Assembly: GCA_043769005.1 (NCBI GenBank)
Contig: JAYVJV010000065.1
Span: forward strand, 1 to 42,341
DNA from: JAAFIP01 sp043769005
GTDB taxonomy: Bacteria; Pseudomonadota; Gammaproteobacteria; Burkholderiales; Burkholderiaceae_C
DNA: 42,341 nt
Direction of reading: 5' to 3'
Part shown: positions 38,454 to 42,341 of the stretch, piece by piece
How positions within the stretch are numbered: position 1 is the stretch's first letter
Layout: each line of letters starts with the position of its first letter
Made by a program: the position numbers and the translations under genes
The notes under the pieces: generated by a model
Seen by the model: the letters and a program-made list of their open reading frames with translations, nothing else
What the model was told of the DNA's origin: nothing
Database searches by the model: none

Positions 38454-39467
38454 ATGAAAGTTTTTTACGATAAAGATTGCGACCTCAGCCTGATCAAAGG
38501 CAAGACCGTGACTATCATTGGCTATGGCAGCCAGGGCCATGCCCATGCGCAGAACCTGAATGACAGCGGCGTGAAAGTGCTGGTGGGCTTGCGCAAAGGT
38601 GGCGCTAGCTGGGACAAAGTGGCCAAGGCGGGCTTGAAAGTCGCCGAAGTCAATGCAGCAGTAGCCGCTGCTGACGTGGTGATGATTTTGCTGCCTGACG
38701 AAAACATTGCTGCCGTGTACAAAGAAATCGAGCCGCACCTGAAAAAAGGCGCGTCCTTGGCCTTTGCCCACGGCTTTAATGTGCATTACAACCAGGTCGT
38801 GCCGCGTGCTGACCTGGACGTGTGGATGGTCGCCCCCAAGGCCCCCGGCCACACCGTGCGCAACACCTACACCCAAGGCGGCGGCGTGCCCCACCTGGTA
38901 GCCGTGCATCAGGACAAGAGCGGCAAGGCCCGCGATCTGGCTTTGAGCTACGCCATGGCCAACGGTGGCGGCAAGGCGGGCATCATTGAAACCAACTTCA
39001 AAGAAGAAACCGAGACCGATCTGTTTGGCGAACAAGCCGTGCTCTGTGGCGGTGCGGTCGAGCTCATCAAGATGGGCTACGAGACCTTGGTCGAAGCGGG
39101 CTACGCCCCCGAGATGGCCTACTTTGAGTGCCTGCACGAGCTGAAATTGATCGTTGATCTGATCTACGAAGGCGGCATCGCCAACATGAACTACTCGATC
39201 TCCAACAACGCCGAATACGGCGAGTACGTGACCGGCCCCGAGGTGATTAACGAGCAGTCGCGTGCAGCCATGCGCAACGCCCTCAAGCGCATCCAAACCG
39301 GTGAATACGCCAAGATGTTCATCCTGGAAGGCCGCACCAACTACCCAGGCATGACGGCCCGCCGCCGCCTGACATCTGAGCATTCCATCGAAATCGTGGG
39401 TGCCCAGTTGCGCGCCATGATGCCCTGGATTGCCAAGAACAAGCTGGTGGACCAGACCCGCAACTAA
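38454..39467 (+). CDS. ilvC: Ketol-acid reductoisomerase
   Basis: Converts acetolactate to dihydroxyisovalerate (and the isoleucine equivalent) by alkyl migration and NADPH-dependent reduction, using Mg2+. It is the short (class I) form at 337 residues: a Rossmann domain with GYGSQGHAHAQNLNDSG (about 23-39), then the knotted C-terminal domain with metal-binding acidic residues in ETDLFGEQAVLCGG (about 183-196). CGGAGAAC precedes the ATG. It is followed by a strong terminator, so the ilvB-ilvH-ilvC operon ends here. Confidence 0.98.
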   Translation: MKVFYDKDCDLSLIKGKTVTIIGYGSQGHAHAQNLNDSGVKVLVGLRKGGASWDKVAKAGLKVAEVNAAVAAADVVMILLPDENIAAVYKEIEPHLKKGASLAFAHGFNVHYNQVVPRADLDVWMVAPKAPGHTVRNTYTQGGGVPHLVAVHQDKSGKARDLALSYAMANGGGKAGIIETNFKEETETDLFGEQAVLCGGAVELIKMGYETLVEAGYAPEMAYFECLHELKLIVDLIYEGGIANMNYSISNNAEYGEYVTGPEVINEQSRAAMRNALKRIQTGEYAKMFILEGRTNYPGMTARRRLTSEHSIEIVGAQLRAMMPWIAKNKLVDQTRN

Positions 39468-39486
39468 ACGGTACCAGCCGTTAACA

Positions 39487-39517
39487 CAAAACCGCCGCCT
39501 GGCGGTTTTGTTATTTC
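39487..39517 (+). terminator. Intrinsic terminator after ilvC
   Basis: CAAAACCGCC (39487-39496) pairs perfectly with GGCGGTTTTG (39501-39510) over a GCCT loop, followed by TTATTT. It is 19 bp after the ilvC stop and just before pssA. Confidence 0.88.
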
Positions 39518-39541
39518 TGGCGGGTCGCTTACACTCTCACT

Positions 39542-40348
39542 ATGCACGACGGACACCACACCTCCCCCTCTCCATTGCAGCCTCTGAAACCACGCAGAAA
39601 AGGCATTTACGCATTGCCCACGCTGTTCACGCTGGCGGCCTTGTTCGGAGGCTTTTACTCCATCGTGATGGCGATGAATGGGCGCTTTCACGAGGCGGCG
39701 ATTGGCGTGTTTGCCGCCATGGTGCTCGACAGCCTGGACGGTCGCATTGCCCGCATGACCAATACCCAATCGGCCTTTGGCGAGCAGATGGATTCGCTGT
39801 CTGACATGGTTAGCTTCGGGGCGGCCCCTGGCCTGATTGCTTATGAGTGGTCACTGCGCGGCTTGGGCCGCTGGGGTTGGCTGGCAGCGTTTGTGTACTG
39901 CGCCTGCGCTGCGCTGCGCTTGGCACGGTTTAACGTCAACACAGGGGTGGTGGACAAACGGTATTTTCAGGGCTTACCCAGCCCAGCCGCTGCCGCGCTG
40001 GTTGCAGGGTTTATCTGGCTGATGACGGATTTGGGAGTCGATCCCCAAAGTATGAAATGGCCGATGTTTGCGCTGGCGCTGTGTGCGGGCTTGACCATGG
40101 TGACCAATGTGCCGTACTACAGCTTTAAAGACATCAACTTCAAAAAATCCGTGCCGTTTATTGTGGTGGTGCTGATTGCGTTGGGCATTGCAATCATTAC
40201 CGCAGAGCCCACCAAATTTTTGTTTGGAATTTTCGTGGCCTATGGTTTGAGTGGCTACGTCATCTACGCCTATCGCAAAGCAAAGGGCATACAGACCAGT
40301 GTGATTGCCACCTCTAAGGACGAGCCCGAAGAGCGTGGCTTGCACTGA
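39542..40348 (+). CDS. pssA: CDP-diacylglycerol-serine O-phosphatidyltransferase
   Basis: Makes phosphatidylserine from CDP-diacylglycerol and serine, the precursor of phosphatidylethanolamine, in the inner membrane. The 268-residue protein has the CDP-alcohol phosphotransferase motif DxxDGxxAR(x)8GxxxDxxxD, with aspartates at residues 63, 66, 84 and 88. It has about seven or eight hydrophobic segments, as in the membrane-bound type II (Gram-positive/beta-proteobacterial) enzyme and unlike E. coli PssA. The -35 hexamer of the leuA leader promoter overlaps its 3' end. Confidence 0.95.
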   Translation: MHDGHHTSPSPLQPLKPRRKGIYALPTLFTLAALFGGFYSIVMAMNGRFHEAAIGVFAAMVLDSLDGRIARMTNTQSAFGEQMDSLSDMVSFGAAPGLIAYEWSLRGLGRWGWLAAFVYCACAALRLARFNVNTGVVDKRYFQGLPSPAAAALVAGFIWLMTDLGVDPQSMKWPMFALALCAGLTMVTNVPYYSFKDINFKKSVPFIVVVLIALGIAIITAEPTKFLFGIFVAYGLSGYVIYAYRKAKGIQTSVIATSKDEPEERGLH

Positions 40349-40369
40349 ATTTGAAATGTGTGCTATATT
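40340..40369 (+). promoter_or_regulatory. Promoter of the leuA leader
   Basis: TTGCAC (40340-40345) and TATATT (40364-40369) are 18 bp apart. The expected transcription start is about 40375-40377, at or next to the leader peptide ATG. Confidence 0.65.
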
Positions 40370-40376
40370 AAATCCT

Positions 40377-40430
40377 ATGAATCGTATTTCGCTAGCACTA
40401 CTACTACTGCCACCCGGGCGGAGTTGGTAG
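40377..40430 (+). CDS. leuL: leuA leader peptide (leucine attenuator)
   Basis: A 17-residue peptide, MNRISLALLLLPPGRSW, with five leucine codons of which four are consecutive (CTA CTA CTA CTG). It lies before leuA and is followed by an intrinsic terminator, the classical arrangement for transcription attenuation by leucyl-tRNA supply. No Shine-Dalgarno sequence precedes the ATG, and the predicted transcription start falls at the ATG, so it may be translated from a leaderless mRNA. GC-rich bases just after the Leu codons (CCCGGGCGG) can pair with the left arm of the terminator and would form the antiterminator. Confidence 0.85.
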   Translation: MNRISLALLLLPPGRSW

Positions 40431-40451
40431 CGCACGCGCATACCCCCTCTT

Positions 40452-40488
40452 AAGGCCCGTTGTTAAATCACCGGGCCTTTTTCTTTGT
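40452..40488 (+). terminator. Attenuator terminator before leuA
   Basis: AAGGCCCG (40452-40459) pairs with CGGGCCTT (40472-40479), then TTTTTCTTTGTTT. It is placed 21 bp after the leader peptide stop and 46 bp before the leuA ATG. Confidence 0.87.
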
Positions 40489-40534
40489 TTCGTCTATTTT
40501 CATCTGCCATTTACATCACTTTCAGGAGCCAACT

Positions 40535-42088
<1,554 letters not shown>

Positions 42089-42098
42089 GTACTTTGCC

Positions 42099-42341
42099 TC
42101 AGGAGCGCGGCAGACTGCGCGCTGCAGCCAGGCCGCTGCGTACTGCACCTTCCAGCGTCGCCGGGTAGGGGCCGTCAATGTAGTCTCCACAGGCCAGCAC
42201 GCCCTGCGTGATGTGCATGCTGGGGCGCACCAGGCCGGGGGTGCAGGCAAAGGTGGCACGCTTTTCTACGATGGTTTTCACGGCCTGCAGATCGTGCAAG
42301 CCCAGTTGCGCGCGGCCCTGCGCCAGCACCTGCTGCTCCAG
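42099..42341 (-). CDS. hpnE: FAD-dependent hydroxysqualene dehydroxylase (HpnE-like), C-terminal fragment
   Basis: The last 80 residues of a flavin-containing amine oxidase-type protein; the N-terminus lies beyond the right edge. The visible part has RATFACTPGLVRPS and the FAD-binding C-terminal motif GVLACGDYIDGPYPATLEGAV followed by RSGLAAARSL, as in squalene-associated desaturases (HpnE) and related carotenoid desaturases. HpnE would convert hydroxysqualene to squalene in hopanoid synthesis. The assignment within the family is based on a short fragment. Confidence 0.72.
   Translation of the reverse strand: MEQQVLAQGRAQLGLHDLQAVKTIVEKRATFACTPGLVRPSMHITQGVLACGDYIDGPYPATLEGAVRSGLAAARSLPRS

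Overview
This window looks like a chromosomal segment of a beta-proteobacterium of the order Burkholderiales, most likely the family Comamonadaceae (Rhodoferax/Polaromonas-like). The assignment rests on gene order (cysI-DUF934-cysH-cysD-cysN, nadE-glnB, ilvB-ilvH-ilvC-pssA-leuA, an ECF sigma factor with DUF3619 and DUF3106), on GC-rich coding sequence, and on short repeats of a kind I recall from this family. No database was searched. I see no rRNA, tRNA, CRISPR array, integrase or transposase.

Layout. 1-6469 (minus): assimilatory sulfate reduction, in transcription order TSUP permease, cysI, DUF934, cysH, cysD, cysN (cut by the window edge). 6591-8151 (minus): hslR-like gene and hemH. 8171-11989: a HAD hydrolase, a D-2-hydroxyacid dehydrogenase-type flavoprotein, a DUF2069 protein and a YihY-type membrane protein. 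12083-14811 (plus): a translationally coupled P-loop ATPase and TPR protein of unknown role. 14818-19490: SRPBCC protein, SGNH hydrolase, carboxylesterase, a second-type infA, a GST and a YlqF/RbgA GTPase. 19502-22394 (minus): a dctP-dctQ-dctM TRAP transporter with an internal terminator. 22678-27796 (plus): etfB-etfA, an acyl-CoA dehydrogenase and a nitronate monooxygenase-like flavoprotein. 27785-29146 (minus): a DUF482/GNAT protein. 29257-31596 (plus): nadE-glnB. 31663-35287 (minus): LOG protein, dgkA, RDD protein, DUF3106, DUF3619 and an ECF sigma factor. 35590-42088 (plus): branched-chain amino acid synthesis (ilvB, ilvH, ilvC), pssA, a leucine attenuator leader and leuA. The right edge holds the C-terminus of an hpnE-like gene.

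The most unusual content is repetitive. (1) Seven copies of a roughly 190-270 bp near-palindromic element (here 'L element') have GC-rich arms around an A/T-rich core. All seven lie between co-directional, probably co-transcribed genes (cysD-cysN, cysH-cysD, etfA-acd, acd-nmo, nadE-glnB, ilvB-ilvH, ilvH-ilvC), often starting within a few bases of the upstream stop codon. (2) A short repeat of about 45 bp (here 'S element', core TAGCTGCTTACGC) occurs between genes and also inside coding sequences in frame: CysI, the DUF934 protein, NadE and twice in the GNAT protein. CysI and NadE carry the same repeat-encoded peptide, which resembles the coding palindromic elements of Rickettsia. (3) The GNAT gene also contains a third, GC-rich family repeat.

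Functional theme: the named genes are mostly housekeeping (sulfur, haem, NAD, nitrogen signalling, branched-chain amino acids, phospholipid, beta-oxidation electron transfer). The accessory-looking parts are the ATPase-TPR pair, with near-identical 123-bp tandem units, and the repeat families. Regulatory DNA that can be read includes a Leu-codon leader peptide with terminator before leuA (probably leaderless), a palindromic operator-like site before etfB, the dctP-dctQ terminator and a terminator after ilvC.
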